Origin: Spirogloea muscicola
Taxonomy: Eukaryota; Streptophyta; Zygnematophyceae; Spirogloeales; Spirogloeaceae
Assembly: GCA_009602725.1 (NCBI GenBank)
Contig: WELB01000107.1
Coordinates: forward strand, 408,771 to 472,770
Direction of reading: 5' to 3'
DNA length: 64,000 nucleotides
Shown here: positions 33,865 to 44,226 of the stretch, piece by piece
Position numbering within the stretch: the first letter of the stretch is position 1
Layout: each line of letters starts with the position of its first letter
Program-made: the position numbers and the translations under genes
Notes under the pieces: generated by a model
What the model was told of the DNA's origin: nothing
What the model saw: only the letters and a program-made list of their open reading frames with translations
The model's database searches: none

Positions 33865-36800
33865 CGGGCCGCCTGGGACGCCTGGCTGGACGCCGGCCTG
33901 GCGGCGCTGCGCGCGCGGCGCCAGCTGCGCTGCCTGCGGCCCCTCGACACTGCCGGTTCGCGCACTCGCGCCTCAGCGCCCGCGCCAGCCCACCCGCTGC
34001 GGCTTCCCCGAGCGCCCCCTCACCACCCCTTTCTCGATGCGACTCACAGCAGAGACGGGCTGAGTCTTCTCTTCTCCTTGACAGGCACCGAGGACCTGGA
34101 TGCCGACTGTCCACCAGCCACGTTCCACGGGCCTGGCTCATGGGACCGCTCCGCCGTCGAAGTGTCCATCTCCAGCAGCACGATGGACGCGTGGCTCAAC
34201 GATGGCATCTCCGATGGTGACGTCCCATGAGAGCTGCCCAGCCGCCGTCTGCGCGAGCCAATCGAAGAGCAACATCTCTGCTACTAGTTGCCTCGCCCTG
34301 CCATCTGCTCGGTATGGACGGAGCCGGCTGAGCCCACTGCCTGACATGGACGTCAGTGCCCCACCAAGCAGACGGAGCAGGGCATGGCATGACGAGTGGA
34401 GTTCCTGGCGGCCCAGTCGCAGATGCTAGCAACACGTCCTGCCAGCAGCGGCAGCGGCACCAGCGCCTGCTTCTCTTCTCCGGGAATGACTACCTCGGGC
34501 TGTCGGCACACCCGTCCGTGCGCGCTGCCGCTGCAAAGGTGGACTAGGCTTACCCGCTTTCCAACGGCCAGCAGATGGTACCCAGTGGCCAGCACACTAC
34601 CTGCTACCTCTTACGCCAATGGCGGCGGCGGTGGGCACGCACAGGCAGCGACCACGTCGGGCATGGGGCCTCGCGCTGCTCCGCTGGTGTGCGGCCACAC
34701 AAGTGCCCATGCACGGCTTGAGGCGGCACTCGCTCGCCTCAAGGGCACCGAGGTAACGCCGCCGCCGATTTTAGCAGCTATCGCTGCTGCAGCCGCTGCA
34801 GCTGCTGTCTTGACATGGAGAAGGTGCTTCTGATTAAGGTTTTCACTTGAGGATTCAGATATAAATAGCCACACGTGCCTGAAATTTGTACCGCCGCCGC
34901 CACCACATTGCCGTGGCCGCTGCAGGACTGCCTGCTCTGCCCCACTGGCTTTGCTGCGAACCTGGCGGTCTTTGCTGCAGTAGCAGCCGCAGGGCCAAAT
35001 GAGAGTGACGTGCTGGCCATCTTCTCTGACGAGCTCAACCATGCTTCGATCATTGACGGCGCCCGCCTCGCCCGCGCCGCCAGCCGCGGCGCCACCAGCA
35101 CAGCAGTGTACCGCCACAACGATGTGGCGCACCTTGATGAGCTGCTGTGAGTTCGCCCGCCATCTGCTGGGAATTGCTCTCTTGCCATAAGCATGGTGCC
35201 AGCTACAAAATCGGCGACAACCATTGACAAGGCGGGCTTTGGGTGGTGCCTTGAAGCCGGCCCTCAGGTCGTGCTCCAGCAGCTCTCGCAAGCTTGTGGT
35301 CACCGACAGGTGAGCTGAACTACTTCCACATGCAAGCTTTGCTCGTCTCTTGGCAGTGGCACACAAAATGAGCTGAATGTCCAAGCAGTCGCCTACACAG
35401 GCTGGAGGGTTGCAGAGGCTGGAGACTGCCCTGCACAGTCACTCGATTCCATTGTTACCTGCTGCTAGCTCCTACTTCACTGCCCCTGGTGCCCCTCTCG
35501 TGCTTGACATTGCAGCCTCTTCAGCATGGACGGCGACTTTGCACCCATGCGTGCGTTAGCAGCGCTGCGCGCCAAGCACGGGTTCTTGTGGGTCATCGAT
35601 GAGGTCTGCATGGGTTCACCACCAGGTCCACTTGCGAAACAGTCAAGGATGCAAGGAGCTGAATGCTCAGCAGTCAAGCATGCAAGGAGCTGACTGCTCC
35701 ACAGCCAATCAAGCTCTCACTTGCAAGCAACTGCTTCACATGAGCGCCATCGTTGTTGTCTTCTTGAGCCCAGGTGCGGGGATGTTTTTGCGGAGCCTCT
35801 GAGCTTCCATGCAGCACAACCCACCAAACCATTGTCGTCTGGCACGCCTCAGGCACATGCAACACTTGTATGCGGTGAGCGCGGCGGTGGCGCGGCGGAG
35901 GCGGCCGGCGTGGCTGCTGAAGTGGACCTGCACGTCGGCACCCTGTCCAAGGCCTTGGGCTGCCACGGCGGCTTCATAGCCTGCAGGTGACCTGCAGATT
36001 CAACAACCACTGGCACTTTGCTGCTCTTGTTTCTTGTCCTCTTCCAAATTGCCCCCAATCAATATCACTTCCAGATTTACCTGAGACAGATCACGAAACC
36101 AGGATTCATGCCTGCATACTTCTGCTTCTGCGTCCATTCTTACTTTACTTATGGCGTGAGCCACGCTCTCTCTCCTATGCTGTTGCAACGGTGATTGGAA
36201 CATGGCAGCCTCATCACCCTGCCGCATGTTGTTGTCGTCGCATGGGGCAGCCACAAGTGGAAGTCGTGGCTTGCTTCTCATGGTCGTGCATTTGTTTATT
36301 CCACGGCGCTGCCCGTCCCAGTTGTTGCCGCAGCCCAAGGTGTGCCCAAATGCAGCAAAGGTTATTGATGAGGCTTACAGGTGCTTGCCGCCACCGCTGT
36401 TGGTAAGCACGCTGCAATGTCACGGCTTAGCTGATGGGCTTGCTGCTGTGACTGCGCGAATTTGTGGCAGCTGCAATTGCAGTTATGGAGGTAGAGACAT
36501 GGCGCAGGAAAGTGCTGTGGGCGCACGTGGCACAGCTCTCTGACGGGCTGGGTATCCAATTTCGCTCCCCAATAGCACCCGTCATTATCGGCAGTACCAA
36601 CGAGGCCCTTTGCATGAGCCGGTGCGCCCTCCACTCCTGCACCATCTTGCTAGAAAAAACGAATGTACCTGACTACTGATGTGATGGAAGCGGGCAAGGT
36701 GGTTGATGCAAGCTTGTACTTGCTTGCAGAAGTTGCTGCTGATACCCAGTGCCTATGTTTGATATTGTGCCCATCTTGTTGCTCGGCATTGATACGGGAT

Positions 36801-37337
36801 TGGCAGCGAGCTACTTCGTTTGGGTTTTCATGTGCCGGCAATCAGACCACCCACTGTGGCCAAGAACTCGTCCCGGTGAGCACATGCCAACCCTAGCACC
36901 GCCGCATCTTACGCCTCATGCGAACAAAGTCTGATGGACTGAAAGAGTGTGGCCTTTGGTGTCGTCAAGCTTGCACTTTGGACCTTGGAAGCTTGTCTAG
37001 CCTCTCTTTCCTCTAGCCTCGATGGAGGTGGAATGTAAGTGCACATTGGTGTGCACTGTGCCCCGCCGAGGTCTTTTGCAGGCTACGGATTGCTCTCTCG
37101 GCAGCCCACACCGCAGAAGACATTGACGCGCTCATTGGGGCGCTGCGACCACTCTTGCGAGCAAGGCAGATGTCTCAAGCTGGCCCCTGCAGAGTCGATA
37201 AACGGTTGGTAGAGGGTACCTTGCCAGTGCTGCTAGATGTGCAAGATGAGAAGCTCGCGGCTCGTGATGCAGAGCGAGCGAGCACAGCCATGTGTGCAAG
37301 CCAAGCGGGTGCGGCTGTGCACAAGGCTCGTCTATGA
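33865..37337 (+). CDS. BIOF: 8-amino-7-oxononanoate (KAPA) synthase, biotin synthesis
   Basis: A PLP enzyme that condenses pimeloyl-CoA with L-alanine to KAPA, the first committed ring-forming precursor of biotin. Twelve exons join in frame: 33865-33955, 34085-34216, 34423-34538, 34645-34752, 34926-35146, 35268-35309, 35516-35603, 35853-35995, 36251-36339, 36471-36621, 36807-36875, 37082-37337. The N-terminus ([20 protein letters not shown]) matches the plant form. Landmarks are [48 protein letters not shown], the PLP aspartate in FLWVIDEAHA, the Schiff-base lysine in [15 protein letters not shown], and [20 protein letters not shown]. The last exon continues about 60 residues past the usual end and finishes KARL, so the last three residues ARL fit a peroxisomal PTS1 signal. 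The initiator lies in the poly-A/gap artefact. Confidence 0.94.
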
Positions 37338-37645
37338 CGAGCGAGGCATGTTGTGCTATCATCGCACTGCGTTGCTCGCCGAGAGGGTGGTCCGCAGCCT
37401 GCTGCCCTGGTGGGCGAGCGCGGGTCATGCGTCACCCAGCCGAGAGGGGCGGAGGGGGGGGCGGCCCTGGCCTAGTCGCCAGGAGGCGGAGGGCTCGGTA
37501 GAGAAGCGGCGGTAGAGGCACGGGGGAGCCTGCGATGGGCGGCCCACCGCGCTGCCCGTGATTGCTCCCCCCGCAGACCCGTGGCTGCCCTCACGCCATC
37601 TCCAAGGGCTGTGCAGCGGCAGCTGCGGCAGCACTGGCGCCGGCG

Positions 37646-37678
<33 letters not shown>

Positions 37679-40418
37679 GCTTAGACTTGCCACTTGCCTG
37701 CAAACCTGCACGGCTCGGAGGCGCTATGCCAATCTTGGCGGAGGGCGAGACGGCGGCGGATCCAGGGCTGCTAGCTGCGCAGTCAGCACCTGGGCCTCAC
37801 ATTGGTGCCAGCCGCGGCAATGCCATTGCCTGTGACCCCGTTCAGTAGCCGAAATGGAGGCGCTGATAAGGGCTGCGCCAGCAGCGGCGCTTTAGCACAA
37901 GCTATTGTGGTTGGGGCACGTACTGTGGCTGCACATGCATCCCGGCAGCCTTGGTCGTCAACGCCGCCCTCTGTGTGTGGTACTCACCAGGTGCATTTCT
38001 GGCACCCTTGGGGGGGGACCTCCACTTAGCAGCTGCTTTTGATAGGGGTTATTTGAGCTCCCATTGTAATTTACTTGGTGTACTTCTGCAATTTGAGCCC
38101 CTTCGGACCTTTTCCATTCCTCCTGGGCTGGCCTCTCAAAGCTATCACCCCTTTGGAGGTGCTTCTTCCTCCCAGCAGCCCCTCTCCTCTGCCCCACATG
38201 CCAGGGCGGTTCCTAAGCACCCTGCATTGTGCATGGGTAGTGCTGAGTGCTGGCAGGATGATAATGTTGCCCTTACTGCCGCTTCTTTCATAAGGGCCCA
38301 GCACAAAGTCCCGGAGGGGCTGAGTTGGGCAAGTGGGCTATGTGGGAGAAAAGAGAACGACTAGCACGACAGCAGCCGAGAGCCCAGCTCCACTATTGTG
38401 CTACGTTCACACACCTCTTCCTTGTCGCCAAGAAATCGCATGAGCCCCCTTACTACGTATATAATCGTTGGCAACACCAGTCCTGGCAGTTGCAAATGGC
38501 CTTGGGTGTCTGTCTTAAGTTTCCCCACCCTCACACCTGAACACAAAGATTCTCTCCCCTGCCACCCTCTTTCTGACCTCTTTATTTGAGTGGGCCAATG
38601 TGAGTGCGGCCATAGTGTGGAGGCGAAGACCTCGCCGTGCACATGCTGCGAAGCCTCACTAGCCCTGAAGTGGTGGCCATTCACAACAGTCCTCTGCCGG
38701 ATTGCCCTGCGGGCTTATTGCATGCGGCCGGCAACTGCGCAAATTGTGGAGGTGAACATCATGCCCATATCACCACGGAGGCCCAGGGGCTGCATCACTG
38801 TCGCGCCAACTAGACGCCAGCTTCGTGGGTGTACAACCTGGCGGAGGGCCATGTACCTTGGCCACCGAAGTTGCACGGAGGCGTTCACCGGTCCAACATC
38901 GACGTACATTGCTGGCCAAATAGGGGGTGGTGCAGAGCAAACAGATTGCAGCACTACTCTGACTACCCCAGGCTACAATTACCTCCTACCAGCCACAGTC
39001 ATAGGCTTTATTTGGATAGGTCCTCCTTGCTATAAATTAGTCACAAGGTCTTTGTTTGCGTCGTATATGGTGCAGCATATGCACGACGTGAGGATGTGCT
39101 TCTGGCTGAGATGGGCTTGCCGGCAGCATACATATCGTTCTTGCATCATCGTGAGTCAGCTTCTTTGCAGCGAGCTCGGGCTCATGCTTTGCACCAGAAA
39201 GCTGGACGAGCTTAAGTTGGAGGCAAAAGGTCGAAGGCACATGACATAGAAGGAATGCGTGTATATTAAGAGATGGGGAGGCCATGTGTGGCCAAGTACA
39301 AAGGCAAGCATATTGGAGAAGGGAGGCCAGCTAAGCCAAAAATCCGTTTTTTTTGAAACAAGGCGCCGGGAAGTGCAAAATCACACATCTACTCAAGTGG
39401 CTACGATGAACGGGTGCTCAATAAGAAGTGAGCTCTCCCGAAGGGGGCGATGAAAAGCCAGGCCAGCAAGAAACAATGGTCCGAAGTGGCATCACAAGCG
39501 GCCCTTGCATGCAGCTTCTTCTTTTTGGCTTCTTCATCTGATTCGCACCGAATTGTAAATCTGTCGCCTGAATGTGTACTGGATGGGACTGGCCACCCCT
39601 TGCACATCAGGGGACCCGCTACCGCAATCCGCCCTCCGACCTGCGGCTGCTTATCAGCAGGCCGCCGGAGAATGCCGTGGTCTGCCGCGGACTGGAGAGG
39701 GCCAGAGGCTGCAGGTAAGCCAAGGCACGGCCTGCACTCCTCAGCGCCAAGCCGCCGAGCCGACAAGAGGGTCCCGCCACCGCCGCCGCTGGCCCACAAT
39801 GTGCGCAGCAGCAGCAGCATGGGCGCCACCCGCGGCCGCCACGAGCCCCCGCCAGTGCCAGCAGCTGAGCACCGCCGCTAAGCTCCCCGGGAGGCCACCT
39901 GGCATGCGCTGCTGCCTGTGCTGCGCCACACCTGCGGCCCGAGCCGCCGCTGGAGGCGGTGGGCGCGCGACGGGCGCTGTCGCCATCGCCGTCGCCGGCG
40001 CGAGGGGCGCCAGGGCGTGCCGAGGCCGCGGCTGGGAGCAGCTGCCGCTCGCAACAAGGCTGCCGGCAGGTCTCCGCTCCCTCAGTGCCTCAGCCCAGGC
40101 CTGCAAGCTGGCACGACCAGGGTATGCAGGCCTGCATGGGGACGTGCTGCGCTGCCGTGCCTCGCCGGCGCCAGTAGCTGCCGCTTGCCACCTATTGGCA
40201 GCTTGCAGCCGCCGGCAAGTGCTCTCATAAGCACAGGCAGACTCTGCTCGCTTGCAGAGTGGGCTTAGCACACTCAAACAGCGTCAGCGCTTTGCTACTA
40301 GCTGCTGCTCACCCGCCAGTCAGCAAGAGCTTGAATTGCGGCCACTGTGCCTCGCTGGCAGAGTGATCATCACGTGCTTGACTTGTGCAAACTACTCGCC
40401 ACATCGCACCCCTTGCAG
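37338..40418. other. Long intergenic region with repeats; possible 5' exons of the BASS gene
   Basis: No certain gene. 37440-37700 is GC-rich with GGC repeats. 38090-38175 is a family A palindromic-repeat copy (ccttttccattcctcctggg). 38730-38800 reads CANCGGEHHAH, a knuckle-like scrap of unknown origin. 39090-39130 (gcttctggctgagatgggct) recurs at 49137-49170. 39260-39320 (ttaagagatggggaggccat, gtgtggccaagtacaaaggc) recurs at 43295-43345. At 39904-40121 an alanine/arginine-rich reading MRCCLCCATPAARAAAGGGG could be a transit peptide of the downstream BASS gene, but it does not splice cleanly to it. Confidence 0.45.
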
Positions 40419-42698
40419 CTAGGGAGAAGCGTCGGTGGAGGCCAATGCCCGCATTGCCAGATCGCAACACCTGCCAAGCGAGCACCGCCAGCCGCGGCTC
40501 GTCAGGGACGCATGGACCGGATGCCACGCCTCGTGTAAGGTCACCTCCTGGCCAAGACCAGCTTCCATGGGTCGCAAGCTCGTTTGTCTGTGGCCATCGC
40601 TAACCGCCGCGTGGTCATGTCTTGCTTAGTCTTTGATCTACATGTGTTGATTGACTTCCCCTCTTCTGGCAGTGGGCGTCATTGGTTTCGACTTTGCAGG
40701 GAGCCAATGCCTACTTGCCACAGGCTGTGCTGGGTAGCACAATTCTGGCGCTTGCACACCCGCCAGCCTTTACTTGGTTCACAACAAAGTTCGTCAGTGA
40801 CGCTCTGACTGAGCTATCACCGGAAACTCCACATAGTGCTCTTGCCTTTCCACGTCAACCTCATGCAAGCCCAATGAGCTCCTCAAGTCAAGAGTGTCAG
40901 TAGACACAACATGGATTGCATGAATTTCGAGATGCATGTCTTAGTCACAATGCTGTGCCAGGATCCTGCCAGATGGGCTGGCTATGTCTAAGCCATTCAC
41001 CTCATTCAATCTGCCAGCTAAGTGGGCATTAGCCTGCGTGTCTTAATTGTCTATTAGTGTGTGGTTGTGCTGTTGCTTGTGTGGAACGCTCCAGGTATTA
41101 TGCCCCAGCTCTGGGCATCCTCATGTTTGCGGTCGGGATCAACCTGAGCGTGCACGACTTTGAGCTTGTGCTTCACAGACCAGCTGCAATCGCGCTCGGC
41201 TATTTTGGCCAGTTTGTGGTGAAGCCTGTGCTCGGGGTGCTTGCTTCCTCAATCCTTATCCCCCTCCTGCACCTCCCAGAAGCCATAGGTAACTGGCGTG
41301 CCCAGATCGTACCAACTGCAGGCTGTTGTATTTGTTGTCAAGATAAGATGTAAGGCCACTTCGACCTTGTACTCTGCATATGCTCACTCAATTCCAGTGC
41401 GTCCTGCATAAAGTGTGGCCCCTTTACAAACAGGCGACTTTTCCTGTTTGTGAACTTGCTGTTGACTAGAGCTGCCTGATCACCTCGTTCGCAGGTTCAG
41501 GGCTTGTCCTGACAGCTTGTGTGAGCGGCGCCCAGCTATCCAACTATGCAACATTCCTTGTCGAGCGCTCCATGGCGCCCCTAAGCATCGTGATGACAGC
41601 ACTGTCGACGCTCAGCGCCGTGCTTGTCACGCCAGCACTCACTCTTGCCCTCCTTGGCAAGCGACTACCGGTGGACTTCAAGGGCATGATGCTTAACATT
41701 CTCCAGATTGTTGTGGTCCCTATAGCTGCTGGTCTCCTGCTCAACCGGTGACTTCTTTTGACTAACTCACCTTTGACCACCTTGGCCCAGTGAAAGTCGC
41801 ACACCAGCAAGAGCCAACTAGCTGGAGAATGTGGATTGTGCTTCACTTCTGTGCAACCCTGCTGCCTGCCGGAAGCATGGTCCTGGTTGAATCGAGCCAT
41901 TGCATGGTCAGGATACCCCGCAGATGAGCCCCTGTGAGATTGTCAGGATGACTTGTATGCCTGAGCTCCCGACTGCCTGCTGCTGCAGGTATGGCGGCAG
42001 AGTAGCATCAGCAGTCAAGCCCTTCCTCCCAGTTGTCTCGGTGGTGACCACGGCTCTCTGTGTTGGCTCCCCCTTGGCCACAAACATCATTTCATTGCGC
42101 TCAGCAACAGGCCTGCTACTTGTTGTGCCGGTCATAGCATTCCACACAGCCGCCTTTGTTGCTGGATATTGGATGGCGGTCGCCTCCTTCAGAAAGAATA
42201 CAGAACAAGTTGCGCTTGCCAGAACCATCTCCCTCGAGACAGGTGAGGCTCTGTGGCAGCAAGCTCTTCTGATTGATCTCTTGACTTGCCTACATGAAAA
42301 TACTTTCAAGCTGATCATTGCAGGACAATAAGCTGCTCATTGAGAAGTCAGAGTTGCTGCTCAGCTACTCCGGCAGCGTGGACAGGCATGCAGAGCAGCC
42401 TGCTTGCCTTGGCCTTGGCCAATCGCTTTTTCAGCGACCCCCTTGTCAGCCTTTGTCCAGCTATCTCGGTAAGAGGGCCTGCAATAAAGTAAATCCCCCT
42501 CCCAACCAAGTTGCCGCAATTCCATGTGCTGCGTGCTGGATACACGCACTTGCCGTTGATACCTGTGCTCAGTCGAGTGCTGACTGCCCTGTGCTTGATG
42601 TGTCCCTGGGGCAGACCGTTCTCATGTCCATAATGGGCTTCGCACTTGTGCTACTTTGGTCCAAGCCGACAAGCATGGATAGCGATGTACGTGCATGA
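40419..42698 (+). CDS. BASS family sodium:organic-anion symporter
   Basis: Bile acid:sodium symporter (BASS/SBF) family. Plant members sit in the plastid envelope and carry organic acids such as pyruvate with sodium. Exons 40419-40534 (less certain), 40700-40788, 41095-41288, 41494-41746, 41989-42242, 42386-42468 and 42615-42698 join in frame. Visible segments are ANAYLPQAVLGSTILALAHP, LGILMFAVGINLSVHDFELV, GQFVVKPVLGVLASSILIPL, SGLVLTACVSGAQLSNYATF, MLNILQIVVVPIAAGLLLNR, LLLVVPVIAFHTAAFVAGYW and a final TVLMSIMGFALVLLW. About nine hydrophobic helices fit the ten-helix fold, and the G-QLSNYAT segment matches the sodium/substrate crossover motif. The N-terminus is incomplete, so plastid targeting cannot be shown. 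It is not followed by a second gene in the same direction for 1.5 kb. Confidence 0.9.
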
Positions 42699-44050
42699 GC
42701 TTGTCTGCAGCCCAGCAATGGTGAGAAATTCTGGAGCTGGGCTGCTCCAGTCCTAGCAACATGTTTTCAGGCTCCGGTTTGTGTGTGTCCAGCTGGCTAC
42801 TAGCACCTCAAGTGAGCTTCCTCAGTCACATTCGTGCGGCCGAGCACCATTGAGTGTGAACAGAGCAGGAGCTAATACACCTGACGGACATTCTTGAAGT
42901 AGAAGCTTTGTAGACATCCAATCAAAAGTCAAAGGTTGGCAATGGGTTGGACACCCTGGAGTCCAGTCGTGCGGAATGTCATTGTGGATTATGGTCACTC
43001 GATGCAAGGGTGCAAAGCAAGTGCCAAAGGCCTGGAGCCACCAATGGAGATGTCCATGACCCACTCACATGACCTAGGAAGAGGGGGCTTGGGAAGGGTG
43101 GCCGAAAGGCGCAAAAAGTATGAAACGACGTTTGATGACTCCTGCAAATGGGCGCTCAATGACCTCTAGTCAGTAAGTGCAGGTGAGGGTAAACTAGACG
43201 GCGGAGAACGTCGGGAGGAAGGAACAAGAGAAACAGCTATACCAATAAAAGGCATTGGTTGTGAAAAGTAAGTGGCTCTCCCAAAGGGGGCAAGGAAAAT
43301 GCTTGTGTATTAAGAGATGGAGGGCCATGTGTGGCCAAGTACAAAGGCAAGCACAGTGACAAATGTACGTCACCTGCTGCTAAGCTGACCCGCTCAGTAA
43401 CCACGAGTCAGCACATAGAGGTCGCCAAGGGCTGTGAGAAGCCAGCCCGAAAAGAGTTGACAAGGTTCGAGGAAAGTGCTCGAAGGGGCCAAACTACATA
43501 GCTACTTCTAGCCCCTACGTAGCAGAGCTAAGCGATTTGGCCCCTTCGAACCCTTTGTCAATTCATTTCGAGCTGGCTTTTCACAGCCCTTGCCCCCATT
43601 GAGAGTGCCACTTCTTCTAGCGCCATCTCCAAAACGGGGTGAAAGCCAGCCCAAAAAGGAAAGGGCTCGCCCATTGAGGATAGGACAAGCCAGCCCAAAA
43701 AAGAATGAACAAAGAAGAACGAGAAGGGGGCCAGAGGAAGCCAGAGGAAGCGCTAAGAAACCAAAGCACACAAAGAAAGAAAGCAGCTACAAATCACTCA
43801 GTACAGAGGGGCCTGAAGATGTCATGTAGGAAAGAGGCCAGCCCGAAGAGAGTTGACAAGGTCCAGAGGGCCGAAAAGGAGCGCGTGCCAAGGCTGATGA
43901 CGTGGGGGAGGGCCATCAAGGCGGGGGGTTTGGCGCCCAGATGAAGAAGAGGGGCGTGATTGTCACCCGGGCACGGGGTCCACGGAGGGCGGAGGGCCAG
44001 GGTTTAGGAGGAGGAGGGGAGGCCACCCCGCTCCACCGCCACCGCCAGCT
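42699..44050. other. Intergenic region with dispersed repeats
   Basis: 43230-43345 matches the repeat seen at 39250-39320. 43395-43430 (cagtaaccacgagtcagcac) is a worn LINE ORF2 end. 43525-43620 is a family A palindromic arm (forward), followed directly at 43640-43740 by a family B arm (reverse), giving an inverted pair. A second, partial B-like arm follows at 43835-43880. No host gene is recognised. Confidence 0.6.
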
Positions 44051-44138
44051 GTGCCCCCGCCCCCCGCGCGCGCCTGCCCGCCGCGGCGCCATGTCGCCCG
44101 CCGTGCCGGCGCAAGCTGCCGCCTGGCGCAGCACCGGC

Positions 44139-44226
44139 NNNNNNNNNNNNNNNNNNNNNNNNNNNNNNNNNNNNNNNNNNNNNNNNNNNNNNNNNNNNNN
44201 NNNNNNNNNNNNNNNNNNNNNNNNNN
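44139..44226. other. Assembly gap, 88 N
   Basis: Unknown bases in a very GC-rich context. They remove the first codons of the zinc-finger gene that follows. Confidence 0.98.

Noticed and set aside
38590-39249. Plus-strand reading of 219 residues
   Set aside because: No family motif. The stretch contains segments repeated elsewhere in the window and a different frame looks more protein-like in places, so I do not call a gene.
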